Below the pieces are notes generated by a model. The model was given only the letters and a program-made list of their open reading frames with translations, made no database searches and was not told where the DNA came from. From assembly GCF_010672525.1 (NCBI RefSeq), contig NZ_JAAHGH010000008.1, positions 183,714 through 247,713 on the forward strand: DNA of 64,000 nt. Reading direction: 5' to 3'. The stretch comes from Okeania sp. SIO2B3 (GTDB taxonomy: Bacteria > Cyanobacteriota > Cyanobacteriia > Cyanobacteriales > Microcoleaceae). Of the stretch, positions 27,419 to 37,122 are shown piece by piece (the stretch's first letter is position 1; each line of letters begins with the position of its first letter). The position numbers and the translations under genes were made by a program.

Positions 27419-28875
27419 TTGATTAATATTCAAGTTGCCTATTGGAGTGGCGGACAAGAAATTTATCCTTTCTACAAAACTATAATTTCTCATTTGCATT
27501 ATCCCAAAATTCTCTATGAATTTGCTATTCAACGTGCCTTATATTGGCAAACGAATATTAAACAGAAACTATTGGCGCAAGGCAGAAGCGAACAACAAAT
27601 AAATCAAGAATATGGAGGAGATAATCTTTTAAATTTGCAGATTTATAGAAAATCTGAACAAGACAAATTAGCTGGAATAGATTTTGAACGTCACTACAAA
27701 ACTAATAGCAAAGATTTTGGCAAATTATCGGCTTTGTTAGGAGCATATCATAATATTATTGTCGCCCTATTTACCGACATTCATTATTTAATTCACACTA
27801 ACTTATCGCCGAAGTTGCCAGAATTATTGCCAGAATTAGAAACGGAATTTTCTATAGATCGACGTTTGGCAGACCACCTGTTTCAAATGGTAGTTGAAAG
27901 TTATATTGGAAGTCTCAGAGCTATGGAAAAAGACCGCTCGGAATTAGTACCAGAATTTGCTGCGGATATTGCTTTTGGTTTGACTGGTTTATCTAATCCT
28001 ACTTTCGCAGAACAAATGTTAGATTTTTCCCTGGAGTCTTGGCTAAATACCCGTTATCTTTCTGTCGAGAATGGTAGAGAAAAATTTGACATAGTGGCTG
28101 AAAATTTACTGCCTCTGGATCGGGAATTTATTACTAAGGTTAATCGCTGCTTGGTTGGTTTGGCTAAGGAGAAAAAGTTGAGTGTAATAAATTCTTGTTA
28201 CCAGCGGGGAATTGAGAAATTTAATCAGGAAAAATATCAGGAGGCAATTATTGATTTTGGCTACGTTATAGATTTGAATCCTCAATTTGCTGATGGTTAT
28301 TATCGGCGAGGTTTGACTTATATTAAGTTGACAAATTATCGAGAGGCAGTTGAAGATTTGACTCAGGTTATAGGGTTAGATGCTAGTCACGCTCGGGCAT
28401 ATTACTATCGGGGTAATGCTTATTATAAATTAGGAGAATATCAGCAGGCACTTGATGATTATGACCGGGCGATAAATTTGGGTTTGAATGAAGCGGTGAA
28501 AAGTCGAGATATTGTTCTGGGTGTTTGGGAGGAAGTTAAACGTCAAGAGGAGGAAAAAAATTAGGCGGGAAGAAAGGGAAATACAAGAAAGAGAGGCTGA
28601 GGAAAAAAGGCAGCGGGAGTCGAAAGGGGATGTCTTTACTTTTGAAGTAGTTACTGTCAACAACTCTGGCAAAATTATTAATCGTACCCAGGGAGGTGCC
28701 AGGCAAAAAATTGAAGACTTGGGTAATGGGATTAAATTAGAAATGGTTTATATTCCTGGGGGAAGTTTTCTCATGGGGTCGCCGAAAAATGAGGCGGAAA
28801 GATACTCTAGTGAAAGTCCGCAACATCAAGTTACTCTCCAACCTTTTTATATGAGTAAATATCCCATTACTCAAA
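27419..28875 (+). pseudogene. TPR protein with C-terminal sulfatase-modifying-factor (FGE) domain, frameshifted and truncated
   Basis: Codons from about 27419 to 28564 give 380 residues: an uncharacterised helical N-terminal part (start missing; only a TTG is available) and three TPR units from about residue 259 (YQRGIEKFNQEKYQEAIIDF, YYRRGLTYIKLTNYREAVED, YYYRGNAYYKLGEYQQALDD). A frameshift in the AAAAAA run near 28555 moves to another frame with charged coiled coil, then [20 protein letters not shown] and [19 protein letters not shown], the start of an FGE/SUMF1 domain. It breaks off at about 28875 where the TnpB-related element begins. The active-site Cys region is lost. Confidence 0.75.
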
Positions 28876-28991
28876 ACCACCTTCTTAAAAACTAGACAAA
28901 GCTAGACATCTGCCATCGGTGACTGCAAATGATTCATTACTCACCCGTTTCAATGTGTACTTGCTGTGAAAGTTGATGTTCCGCCCACAAA

Positions 28992-30344
28992 CTATGGGGA
29001 GCGGATACCCTCAAGGGCTTTCCGACCTTGAAAAAGTTGAGTCCTGCGGATACGATGTAGTTTAATAAAACTAGCAACTCGTCGCCAATGACTCCAATCA
29101 TGTTTGTTGACATCCTCCGGTCTCAACAAACACTGTGGGATTTTTTCTGATAATTTTAAGGCTCTACGGCCAATTACTAAAGCTGCAGCAGTGCCACTAT
29201 TCAGGCCGTATTTACCCATATAATTAATCATTCCTATCACGCTTGTAAAAGCTGGATTAACTTTGATTAATTCAACTCCAAATCTTCTACAACGTGACAA
29301 TATAGTTTCTCTAAATATTCCTGTAGACAAATTGGAAAGCATTTCATTGTAAAGTTTACAATATCCACTCATCTTGGCTTTTTTCTTACTAAAGTCTAGA
29401 GACTCAATGGCTATTGCACATTCAAAAAACTCTGCTAAGAACACAATTTGAGAAACAATATTTCTCATGGATGCTTGTCGTTGTCCTATAGTTTTATTTT
29501 TCCATTTATACGGGATTTCTTTTAAATATTCAATATTTCCATCCCACTTCACATAAGTAACTGAAATTGATTCCGCATTAAAATCAATACCTAGACAACC
29601 ATTTTTTCTTGTATGAACTACTGGTGTTTCTGGTACATAAGTTGAAAGATGTATATACCAATTATCCTGTTTATGTTCTCTACGAAAAATAGAAATTGTG
29701 ATTGGTTTTAAACTATTGATGGCATAATCTAAATCTGTTGCTCTATATCTCCCATTCCTATCTGAAACACTAAATTCTAACTGTATTTTTTGACCATATT
29801 TATCCTGTAATGGTCTCGGTAGTTGAACTTGTAGTTGATACTTACCATCGTCTTGTAATGGTACAACTTTGAGCATAGTTCCACCCCCTGGCTGAGATTT
29901 TCCTACACAGAAAAACCTTCCTGAGCGTTTTTTTCTCCAATCTACATTCCATTTCTCTATAGTTTTATATCCATTTTCTGCTAAATTATGTTGAGCGTTA
30001 AATAATTTCTGTGAACCAAAACAAATATGTAGACGTTCTGTGTTTTTTAACTTCTTTAATTTTCGTTTCAGATTAGCTATTTTCTGAATTTTACTCTTTA
30101 AACCTAGCAATTGATTCTGAAATTTATTTCGGGCTTGTATATGTGGAAAACCTTTTTTTGTTGCTAATTTTAATGTTTTTTCTAGTTTAATGATGAGTTT
30201 TTTTGTCGCAGTTGTTTTAGCACTTATTTGTAACTCTAATTTAGAAATTAGGTTTTTTTTAGCTGTTTTTAATTGGTTTAAACATGTTCGTGCTTCAGTG
30301 GCAATTGAATCAGCATAAGCCCATTGAATGTTAAACTTTTTCAT
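28992..30344 (-). CDS. IS200/IS605 TnpB-related accessory protein
   Basis: 450 residues. A Lys-rich helical N-terminal region (residues 1-110) precedes LHICFGSQKLFNAQ, a family signature. The RuvC-like fold shows Asp in CLGIDFNAESISVTYV, Glu in CAIAIESLDFSKKK, and a third motif in KYGLNSGTAAALVIGRRALK where the usual acidic residue is not evident. The CxxC zinc finger of canonical TnpB is absent. HDWSHWRRVASFIKLHR is also characteristic of this group. Its ATG at 30344 lies inside the small gene upstream (14-bp overlap), implying translational coupling. Function beyond association with mobile DNA is not established. Confidence 0.8.
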   Translation of the reverse strand: MKKFNIQWAYADSIATEARTCLNQLKTAKKNLISKLELQISAKTTATKKLIIKLEKTLKLATKKGFPHIQARNKFQNQLLGLKSKIQKIANLKRKLKKLKNTERLHICFGSQKLFNAQHNLAENGYKTIEKWNVDWRKKRSGRFFCVGKSQPGGGTMLKVVPLQDDGKYQLQVQLPRPLQDKYGQKIQLEFSVSDRNGRYRATDLDYAINSLKPITISIFRREHKQDNWYIHLSTYVPETPVVHTRKNGCLGIDFNAESISVTYVKWDGNIEYLKEIPYKWKNKTIGQRQASMRNIVSQIVFLAEFFECAIAIESLDFSKKKAKMSGYCKLYNEMLSNLSTGIFRETILSRCRRFGVELIKVNPAFTSVIGMINYMGKYGLNSGTAAALVIGRRALKLSEKIPQCLLRPEDVNKHDWSHWRRVASFIKLHRIRRTQLFQGRKALEGIRSP

Positions 30345-30504
30345 TACTTCGCTTTTCTACTGAGGATTCTGATAATTTCTCAGTTTGCATCCAGTTAACA
30401 GCGGAACGTTTCCAGGATTCATATAATGTTCCTAGTTCCTCAAAGATAGGATGATATTCAATTTTGGCTTCTATTCCTGTCAAGGAACCGTGAGATTTAG
30501 CCAT
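30331..30504 (-). CDS. Small 57-residue protein overlapping the TnpB-related gene
   Basis: ATG 30504 opens MAKSHGSLTGIEAKIEYHP, continues with LGTLYESWKRSAVNWMQTEK and stops at 30331, inside the next gene. Hydrophilic and helical, no recognised domain. The 14-bp overlap and shared strand suggest it belongs to the element. Codon usage looks coding, but I do not recognise the family. Confidence 0.6.
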   Translation of the reverse strand: MAKSHGSLTGIEAKIEYHPIFEELGTLYESWKRSAVNWMQTEKLSESSVEKRSNEKV

Positions 30505-30530
30505 GACTATTCAGAAACTAAAGTAAATAA

Positions 30531-30750
30531 CACCTTCTAAAAATCTAGACAATCCTAGAAACGCTCTTCATCGGTGACTAAAAGCAATCCGACTCAACCC
30601 TCCATAAGTCTACTGGCAAAGAAGGTTAATGTTCAGCTCAAACACATTGAGTTTAGGATTCCCTCTGGGTTTTCGTTAGAGATGAAAAGTCGAGTGCCAA
30701 ACACTCCATAATTGTTGCTAAAATCCTCTGGTCTTAGCAGACAGATTTAA
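30531..30750 (-). pseudogene. 3'-end remnant of a second TnpB-related element
   Basis: It aligns with 28876-29135: ATCGGTGACT, then GCCAAACACTCCATAATTGTTG and ATCCTCTGGTCTTAGCAGACA match GCCAATGACTCCAATCATG and ATCCTCCGGTCTCAACAAACA near the 3' end of the intact gene. The rest of that copy is gone. The interval to menD (30751-30857) holds only its promoter region. Confidence 0.65.
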
Positions 30751-30857
30751 TAATAACACAGATTAATGGCGTAAAAATATAGACATTTTGTAGATATAAG
30801 TCTTGGATAGTCCATGTTTTTTAGCTTTAGCAAGCAAAAGTACTTCAAAACTCAAAA

Positions 30858-32612
30858 ATGCGAATTGATTTTAGAAATATAAACACAGTCTGGGCATCAA
30901 TTTTAGTAGAAACATTACAATATCTAGGATTAACTACAGCAATTATTAGTCCTGGTTCCCGTTCCACACCCCTAACATTTGCCTTTGCCACTCATCCAAA
31001 AATTGAAACTATTCCTATTCTTGATGAACGTTCTGCATCATTTTTTGCTCTAGGAATAGCAAGGAAAAATTATCAACCTGTGGTAATAGTTTGTACATCT
31101 GGTACTGCTGCTGCCAATTTTTATCCTGCCATAATAGAGGCAAAAGAAAGTCGTATCCCACTATTAGTTTTAACGGCAGATAGACCTCCAGAATTACGAA
31201 ATTGTCATGCAGGTCAAACAATAGATCAAGTTAAATTGTATGGCAGTTATCCCAACTGGCAAGTTGAACTAAGTTTGCCTTCTATAGAATTAAAAATACT
31301 TGAATATTTAAGACAAACAATTATTCATGGTTGGAAAAAAACAATTTTACCGACACCAGGACCTGTGCATTTTAATATTCCTTTTCGAGACCCTTTACCT
31401 CCTATACCCCAACCAGAAGTTATTGCTTTAGAAGCACAATTTCCCCAAAACTTTTTTGCTACAGTACAACCAATTTTCACAACAGAATTTTTGCCAAATA
31501 TTGACTTAACATTAGATTTAAAAAATCAACTTCAATCTGGCAAAGGCATAATTATTGCAGGTTTAGCACAACCCAAAAATCCTCAAAAATATTGTCAAGC
31601 GATCGCTCAAATTTCTCAAGTTCTCAAGTTCCCAGTTTTAGCTGAAGGTTTATCTCCTTTAAGAAACTATTCTCGGTTAAATTCCTATTTAATTAGCACT
31701 TATGATTTAATTTTAAGAAATCAGGAAATAGCACAAAAACTTATTCCTAAAATAGTTTTACAAATCGGCGAATTACCAACAAGTAAACAATTAAGAACTT
31801 GGCTAGAAGCAACTAACCCTCACCGATTAATCATCGATCAAAGCGGTGATAATTTTGACCCGCTCCATGGGAAGACAAATCATTTAGGACTTTCAGTAGA
31901 ACAACTAGCTCAATTTTTTACTCCTAAATTTTTCCCTAGTAAATCCGATAGCAATTACTTAAATTTGTGGTGCAATGCTGAGGTAAAAATTAGAGAGGCG
32001 ATCGACAAAAAAATGGCAGCAATTAATCAAATATTTGAACCTAAAATACCTTGGTTAATTTCTCAAATATTACCCAAAGGTACACCAATATTTATTGCTA
32101 ATAGTATGCCAGTCAGAGATGTAGAATTTTTCTGGGTTCCTAATAATTCCCAAATCAAGCCATTTTTCAATCGAGGTGCAAATGGAATAGACGGTACTTT
32201 ATCAACTGCTTTAGGTATTGCTCATCGTCAACAAAGTAGTATTTTATTAACAGGAGATTTAGCACTTTTACATGATACTAATGGTTTTTTACTGAGAAAT
32301 AAATTAGTCGGTCATTTAACTATTATTTTGATTAATAATCAGGGAGGTGGAATTTTTGAAATGCTACCAATAGCTAAATTTGAACCACCTTTTACAGAAT
32401 TTTTTGCTACTCCCCAAGATATTAATTTTGCTGCTCTCTGTAATACTTATGATGTAGAATATCAGAAAATATCGTCTTGGCAGCAATTACAACAACTTTT
32501 AAATACTCTACCAAGTAGTGGAATAAGAGTTTTAGAATTACAAACAAACCGTCAACTAAATGCTAGATGGCGGTTAGATAATTTAGATAAATTTGCAGCA
32601 GATTTATTGTAA
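30858..32612 (+). CDS. menD: SEPHCHC synthase (MenD)
   Basis: The 584-residue thiamine-diphosphate enzyme condenses isochorismate with 2-oxoglutarate. The N-terminus has SPGSRSTPLTFAFATHP and the cofactor-activating Glu in LDERSASFFALG, with ADRPPELRNCHAGQTIDQ following. The TPP/Mg site is in LLTGDLALLHDTNG ... IINNQGGGIFEMLP. Length and order equal MenD. ATG at 30858 (MRIDFRNINTVWAS). It stands alone and is followed within bases by a GAAGGAA microsatellite. Confidence 0.95.
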   Translation: MRIDFRNINTVWASILVETLQYLGLTTAIISPGSRSTPLTFAFATHPKIETIPILDERSASFFALGIARKNYQPVVIVCTSGTAAANFYPAIIEAKESRIPLLVLTADRPPELRNCHAGQTIDQVKLYGSYPNWQVELSLPSIELKILEYLRQTIIHGWKKTILPTPGPVHFNIPFRDPLPPIPQPEVIALEAQFPQNFFATVQPIFTTEFLPNIDLTLDLKNQLQSGKGIIIAGLAQPKNPQKYCQAIAQISQVLKFPVLAEGLSPLRNYSRLNSYLISTYDLILRNQEIAQKLIPKIVLQIGELPTSKQLRTWLEATNPHRLIIDQSGDNFDPLHGKTNHLGLSVEQLAQFFTPKFFPSKSDSNYLNLWCNAEVKIREAIDKKMAAINQIFEPKIPWLISQILPKGTPIFIANSMPVRDVEFFWVPNNSQIKPFFNRGANGIDGTLSTALGIAHRQQSSILLTGDLALLHDTNGFLLRNKLVGHLTIILINNQGGGIFEMLPIAKFEPPFTEFFATPQDINFAALCNTYDVEYQKISSWQQLQQLLNTLPSSGIRVLELQTNRQLNARWRLDNLDKFAADLL

Positions 32613-32656
32613 TAGCAGAAGAAAGAAGGAAGAAGGAAGAAGGAAGAAGGAAAAGT
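32613..32656. repeat. AGAAGGA microsatellite behind menD
   Basis: Seven-base GAAGGAA units run directly after the stop codon, as after the GT2 gene at 10566. Confidence 0.8.
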
Positions 32657-32933
32657 ATTACTTTGTCTGAGTTTTAAGCTATAGTCATTCCAGTTAAGAT
32701 TGAGACAAGGGTTTCTTGCCTTGAAAGAGTTTTAGCTGAAAAAGTGTTTCAGTCTTATTCAGAATGAATATAGAGGAAGTAGTCAGATATTTTATCCCTT
32801 AATTTTTCTGCAATTATTATGCCCAAAAACCTAACTTTTTGGTAATCCAAGCTTAAAAATTTGCACTTTTTTAAAGCGAAAAAAAGCTAAAACTTTTACC
32901 TGTCAATGCCTTTAGATTTAATCAGCAAGCCTT

Positions 32934-33125
32934 AATTAGGGTCTGCTGAAAAATTCTTTTTTCAGGAGTAGGAGAGTAGGGGAGAATTTTTTTGCCCAAC
33001 TCTTCTAAAAATGCGCTCCTTTTTGAGCATGAAAAGCTGAAAACCATGTACTTTTTCAATACCTAAAAAGGCTAAAACCTTTATCTGGTAATTATTTGAG
33101 ATTTAATCAGCAAACCCTAATTATT
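32934..33125. mobile_element. Family H MITE-like element, copy H1
   Basis: It starts TAATTAGGGTCTGCTGAAAAA and ends GATTTAATCAGCAAACCCTAATTA, inverted ends of about 20 bp. Another right end of the same family (ATCAGCAAGCCTTAATTA) abuts it on the left at 32920-32938, so two copies overlap. The remaining gap to 33253 contains TTCATTATTAA repeats and no gene. Confidence 0.7.
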
Positions 33126-33253
33126 AATTATTCATTATTAATTATTCATTATTAATTATTCATTATTAATTATTCATTGTTGAAAGTTCCCTATTCCCTA
33201 GCGCGTAGCGCTATAATAACTTAATTTTTTCCTACTCTCAAATAATCCCAAAT

Positions 33254-33571
33254 TTATGCAGCAGCAGGCTTACTCAATAAAGGATCTAACTCACCCTTTC
33301 CATCTAGAGTATAAATCTCATCACAGCCACCAATATGTTGGTCATTGATAAAAATCTGTGGCACAGTACGATATCCATTCGCACGTTCGGCCATAGTATT
33401 TCTGGCAGCTTCATTGCCATCTATTTTGTATTCCGTATAGTTGACACCTTTCCACCACAGCAAAAGTTTTGCCCTGATACAATAGGGACAAGTTTGCCAA
33501 GTATAAATTTCAACGTTAGCCTTGATTTGTTCTGGATGACGACCAAGAATAGGATTAATAAAGTCAAACAT
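33254..33571 (-). CDS. grxC: Monothiol/dithiol glutaredoxin 3 type (GrxC)
   Basis: 105 residues with the dithiol active site CPYC at residues 28-31, a TVPQIF cis-Pro loop and the GG-C-D glutathione-binding segment (HIGGCDEIYTLD). It reduces disulfides and protein-glutathione adducts. About 15 N-terminal residues (MFDFINPILGRHPEQ) precede the family core, common in cyanobacterial copies. ATG at 33571. Single gene with repeat DNA on both sides. Confidence 0.92.
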   Translation of the reverse strand: MFDFINPILGRHPEQIKANVEIYTWQTCPYCIRAKLLLWWKGVNYTEYKIDGNEAARNTMAERANGYRTVPQIFINDQHIGGCDEIYTLDGKGELDPLLSKPAAA

Positions 33572-33669
33572 TTTTAGTAATTAGCCCTAGTAATAAATTA
33601 GCAAATTTAGATACTTTTTAACGTATTTTTCTAGAAAATTGCAACAATTTAAAATAACATTCTGCTTTA

Positions 33670-33760
33670 GGTAGTGGTCCGCAAGTAGTGATTTTTTTAG
33701 TTTTGTTGATGACAGTGAAAAGGATTTACTTATAAATATCACTATAACTACAGGACTACC
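33670..33760. mobile_element. Family G MITE-like element, copy G1
   Basis: Ends GGTAGTGGTCCGCAAGTAGTGAT and ATCACTATAACTACAGGACTACC are imperfect inverse copies. The interior AGTTTTG..GA..AGT.AAA.GGATTTACTTAT is shared with G2 at 47.5 kb. Confidence 0.65.
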
Positions 33761-33840
33761 CTTTTTTTTATAAACATAATCTACAAATATTTTGCCTAAG
33801 ATTAATTTATTATTTTATGTCTGTTTAAGTACTAATAAAG

Positions 33841-34040
33841 TAATATGAAATACTAAAATTTTTGCTATAAATACTTAGGGTGTTTCAAGCGGTCAGTAGC
33901 CAGGAAGACCGAGTCATTAGGAATAGCCTATATATCATTTAGTTAGAGTCAAACTCTGTTTTTAGTCAAATCGAAATTTCTAGGTAAAGTCTTTTCAGCA
34001 GGAAGATTATTCGTAGCATTCTTTTTGATATTTCATATTA
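33841..34040. mobile_element. Family F MITE-like element, copy F1
   Basis: Starts TAATATGAAATACTAAAATT and ends TTTGATATTTCATATTA, with TTTTTGCTAT near the left. The same left end opens F2 at 47306. No coding content. Confidence 0.65.
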
Positions 34041-34226
34041 AGAATAAGAGAGCAGGGAGTGGGGAGTAGGGAAAATAGAAAGATTTGCCATTGAAGCGAG
34101 AATATAGTTTTTTTGATCGCTAATTAAAGAGATATAATATCATACTAATTTAGTAAATATTTACTATAAATAGTCGGTTCCATATTCCCGAAACTATATT
34201 AATTACAGTAATGATTGACTCAAAAT

Positions 34227-34487
34227 TTAATATCGATACCTTGTAGGTTTAGCCCTCATCTTCATTTGTGTTTGCATTTTATCTCTAATGTATAATTCTC
34301 GGGAAATTTGAGAAAAATAATGAGCTGTAAATACTAAATTAAGCATCAAAAAAACTAAGACCAAAATCAGCACCAAAACGTTTAAAATACTTAATTCATT
34401 AAACACTGTAAAGATGGCGAATAAAACTGAACAAATACCAAATCCAGAAGCAGAAGAACTGAGAATTAGCCAGCGTAATTTAGACAT
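34227..34487 (-). CDS. Small two-helix membrane protein, unknown function
   Basis: 86 residues with two membrane helices (about 5-30 and 34-56) and a basic C-terminal tail RDKMQTQMKMRAKPTRYRY facing the cytoplasm by the positive-inside rule. No cysteine or metal motif. ATG at 34487 (MSKLRWLILSS). I do not recognise the family; small proteins of this layout in cyanobacteria are often stress or photosystem accessory factors, which is not shown here. Confidence 0.6.
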   Translation of the reverse strand: MSKLRWLILSSSASGFGICSVLFAIFTVFNELSILNVLVLILVLVFLMLNLVFTAHYFSQISRELYIRDKMQTQMKMRAKPTRYRY

Positions 34488-35199
34488 AATTAAATTAATA
34501 AATATTTAATGAAAGCACAAGGCATAAATTTTACTTGTAATTGAATCATAAATAAGCGGAAGTTTAATAGTCCTATGAGTAAGTCCTATAATAACTTTTA
34601 GCTGATTTAACTTGAGGGAAAGCAAATCTCATTTATTTATAGCAGGAAGCATTAAAAAGCAGGAAAAATATTCCCCTGTCTAAAGATGGTTATCACTCTA
34701 TGTCCTAACCTATTTGTCTATTGCCATATAGTATAATAAACGTTGTAAATAAATATAGTCTTATGTAGTTAAACAATGTCAAATATCTTTGTGAATTTGT
34801 ACAAAAGAGCTACTAAATATTTGACAAAATTTAATAATTATCGACCTTATACTTAATGGCCTAATCAAGTAGGCTGAGAATTCAAGGCTAAATCACCATC
34901 AAAGAATCTTGCTTAAGCTTGTATCGTACTGCAAGCATTGGATTAATCAATGAGGTGCGTGAACGGCTGTGAATATAATCAAAAAAGCAGCTCCCTTTTG
35001 TCTTTGACCATGGGATTATGAACTATAAGCCCAACTAAATGTCGCGAGGGGTCTCCCATTATACCCATTAGGGTGAACGGGAGGGCAAGGCGTGACCCGC
35101 AAAAAAACTAGTGCCCCTACGCGGAAGTCAAAACTCAAAACTCAAAAGTCAAAAGGATTAATTGGTAAGGCTTTTAGGATTTTGTAACTAGTTAGTTAT
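34488..35199. other. Gene-free stretch
   Basis: No coding frame of interest. Around 35045-35100 GGGTCTCCCATTATACCCATTAGGG and GGGAGGGCAAGGCGTGACCCGC form local hairpins, and CAAAACTCAAAACTCAAAAG repeats follow. Nothing else recognised. Confidence 0.4.
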
Positions 35200-35565
35200 T
35201 TCTGCCATCCTGCACTAGTAGTGTTCTTTAGTTGACAAGGTAGCTTAAGCGTGCTAATATCATGCCTGTTAAGAGTGGCGGTAATACGCACCTGACTGCT
35301 GAACCTAGACAAGTCAAGATATAGGGTTCAACTGGTGAAGTCCTGGTAATTCCATATTTGAGGTAAAATTCCCTGAAGGAAACCGAGTGAGTATAGAACT
35401 TTTAGTACAAGACAGCGGTGGGTCTAATCGTTGCTGCCTGTGGAGGCGTAGACATTAGTCAGCCTGGGAAGCAGGAAGCTCCATCCGTGAGGAGGAGAAG
35501 CTCCCGCTATAATTGCGAGATTTAGAGGGAGAAAACCTCACTACTGCAACCTCAGTATTTTTGGC
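35200..35565 (+). ncRNA. Orphan IS200/IS605 right end / omega-RNA-like remnant
   Basis: The segment AGTGGCGGTAATACGCACC, GAACCTAGACAAGTC, GGTTCAACTGG and AGTCCTGGTAATTCC is highly structured, and GAAGCTCCCGCTATAATTGCG then AGAGGGAG near 35508-35533 has the same design as GAAGCCCACACTATAGCG then AGTGTGGGAG at the end of the broken tnpB element (38562-38597). No tnpB gene is attached. I read it as the 3' guide-RNA/right-end part left after loss of tnpB. Confidence 0.45.
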
Positions 35566-35575
35566 CAAAATTGTG

Positions 35576-35828
35576 TAATTAGGGTTTGCTGAAAAAGTCT
35601 TTTAGTAGGGGTAGGAGACAGGAGACAGAAGACAGGAGACAGGATAAATGGGAATTGTAGAGGAGGTAGTCGGAAAAATTGTCAGAGTGATTTTTTTGCC
35701 ATAATCGCCCCAAAATACTAGCATGCATGAGCTTGAGCGGCCGAAAAGCTTACACTTTTTCAAGGCAAAAAAAGACTGAAACCAATATCAGTCAATGCTT
35801 TGAACTTTAATCAGCAAGCCCTAATTAA
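35576..35828. mobile_element. Family H MITE-like element, copy H2
   Basis: Starts TTAGGGTTTGCTGAAAAA and ends TTTAATCAGCAAGCCCTAATTA. Interior holds AGGAGACAGGAGACAG repeats and CTTTTTCAAGGCAAAAAAAG as in H1. Confidence 0.7.
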
Positions 35829-35832
35829 ACAG

Positions 35833-35876
35833 AAAAATGCCTTGACAGATTATACTTAATATCTATCAAGGCTCAA
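35833..35876 (-). terminator. Rho-independent terminator of vipp1
   Basis: On the minus strand GCCTTGATAGA pairs with TCTGTCAAGGC and is followed by ATTTTTCTG. It lies 45 bp after the vipp1 stop. Confidence 0.7.
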
Positions 35877-35918
35877 AGTATTGCCGAAATATCAGCACAT
35901 TGAGAAAATAAACAAAAC

Positions 35919-36686
35919 TTACATTTTGTCAAGTTGTTTACGCAAATCTTCCAGTTCAGCATCAACCTCCGATTTTTCTGCTGAACCCTGATTTGATGCG
36001 GGTAGTTGATTCTGACTTACAGAACCTCCAGAGAGTTGTGCCTTCATCGCCGCTAATTCATCATCAACATCACTACTAGCTTCCAACTTTCGGAAATCCT
36101 CTTCCAAACCACTGCCACCAGCTAACTCTGCTGTAGCTTGGGAACGGGCCTCCATTTGTAAAACCTTTTCTTCCATCCTATCAAAAGCTGCCATTGCCCC
36201 GCTAGTATTCAGAGAACCCATTGTATTATTGAGTTGCTCCTGAGTTTTAGCAGCAGTCATTCGCGCTTTCAACATATCCTTCTTCGCCTTAGCTTCAGAA
36301 ATCTTACCTTCCAAAGCCGTTAAATTCCGCTTTAAATTTTCTACCTGACTTGTTTGACTGTCCAAAGATACTTTTACAGTGTCTGCTGTCTCAGAATAAG
36401 TCTTCTTACGCTGTAGAGCTTCCTTGGCCAAATTTTCATCTCCCTTTTGTAGAGCTAACTGTGCCCTGGAGTACCATTGATTAGCTTGAGACTGAGCTTG
36501 ATTATATTGTTGTTGGCTACGTTTCTGAGTAGCAATAGCACTAGCAACAGCCTGACGCAACTGCACCAAATCTTCTTGCATATCAATAATAGACTGCTCT
36601 AGAACCTTCTCAGGATCTTCAGCTTTACTTACCATGTCATTAACATTAGCTCTAACGAGGCGACCAATCCTATCAAATAATCCCAT
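35919..36686 (-). CDS. vipp1: Vipp1/IM30, thylakoid membrane maintenance protein
   Basis: 255 residues. The start MGLFDRIGRLVRANVNDMVS is the membrane-binding amphipathic helix; SKAEDPEKVLEQSIIDMQED and the long coiled coil (residues 25-190) form the ESCRT-III-like PspA fold. Unlike PspA it has a linker (GSVSQNQLPASNQGSAEKSE) and an extra C-terminal helix (VDAELEDLRKQLDKM), the mark of Vipp1, which polymerises on and protects thylakoid membranes. ATG at 36686. A paralogue without that helix lies 2 kb upstream, with an IS element between them. A terminator follows. Confidence 0.93.
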   Translation of the reverse strand: MGLFDRIGRLVRANVNDMVSKAEDPEKVLEQSIIDMQEDLVQLRQAVASAIATQKRSQQQYNQAQSQANQWYSRAQLALQKGDENLAKEALQRKKTYSETADTVKVSLDSQTSQVENLKRNLTALEGKISEAKAKKDMLKARMTAAKTQEQLNNTMGSLNTSGAMAAFDRMEEKVLQMEARSQATAELAGGSGLEEDFRKLEASSDVDDELAAMKAQLSGGSVSQNQLPASNQGSAEKSEVDAELEDLRKQLDKM

Positions 36687-37122
36687 AATTTTATTTTTCC
36701 TTTGATTTTTAATTTAGCTTCTAGCTCTTACTGGCCAATACTAACTACTATAGGCCAAATTTTTCATTACTAATAGATCAGGAGACTCTCCCATAGCTAT
36801 ATATTCATTTTAAGCCTTTCTTTCTCCGCTAACTACCCATAAAAATTAGAGACTATGGATATTCCCGGTTTTAAAGAATTCCGACATCAGCAAATTAGTC
36901 CCCTCACCAAGCAGTAAGACCGCAATATTTACATAGTCATCTAAGTTAGCTAAACCGCCCTTGAACCTCACACCATAATTTTAAAGAGGAGTGTGAGATG
37001 AATCGGCGGCCAATTGAATGGGTTCGATGCCCATTCAATTTGCATACTATCCCAGCAAAAATCTTCGCCCTAGTTGAAAAACTTGCATTATGATATTGTA
37101 ATAACCCTGGAAATTTTCCACC

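Larger units (their letters stand above)
28876..30600 (-). mobile_element. TnpB-related element that cut the FGE gene
   Basis: The left end starts CACCTTCTTAAAAACTAGAC with ATCGGTGACTGCAAATGATT. It contains the 450-residue TnpB-related gene and a small overlapping gene. At 30531-30598 a sequence very like the left end recurs in direct orientation (CACCTTCTAAAAATCTAGAC ... ATCGGTGACTAAAAGC), which marks the start of a second, truncated copy rather than an inverted repeat. Exact boundaries are uncertain. Confidence 0.65.

Noticed and set aside
35200..35565. Possible group II intron
   Set aside because: No domain V-type hairpin with a catalytic AGC triad and GAAA loop, and no reverse transcriptase gene. 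The end matches an IS200/IS605 right end better.
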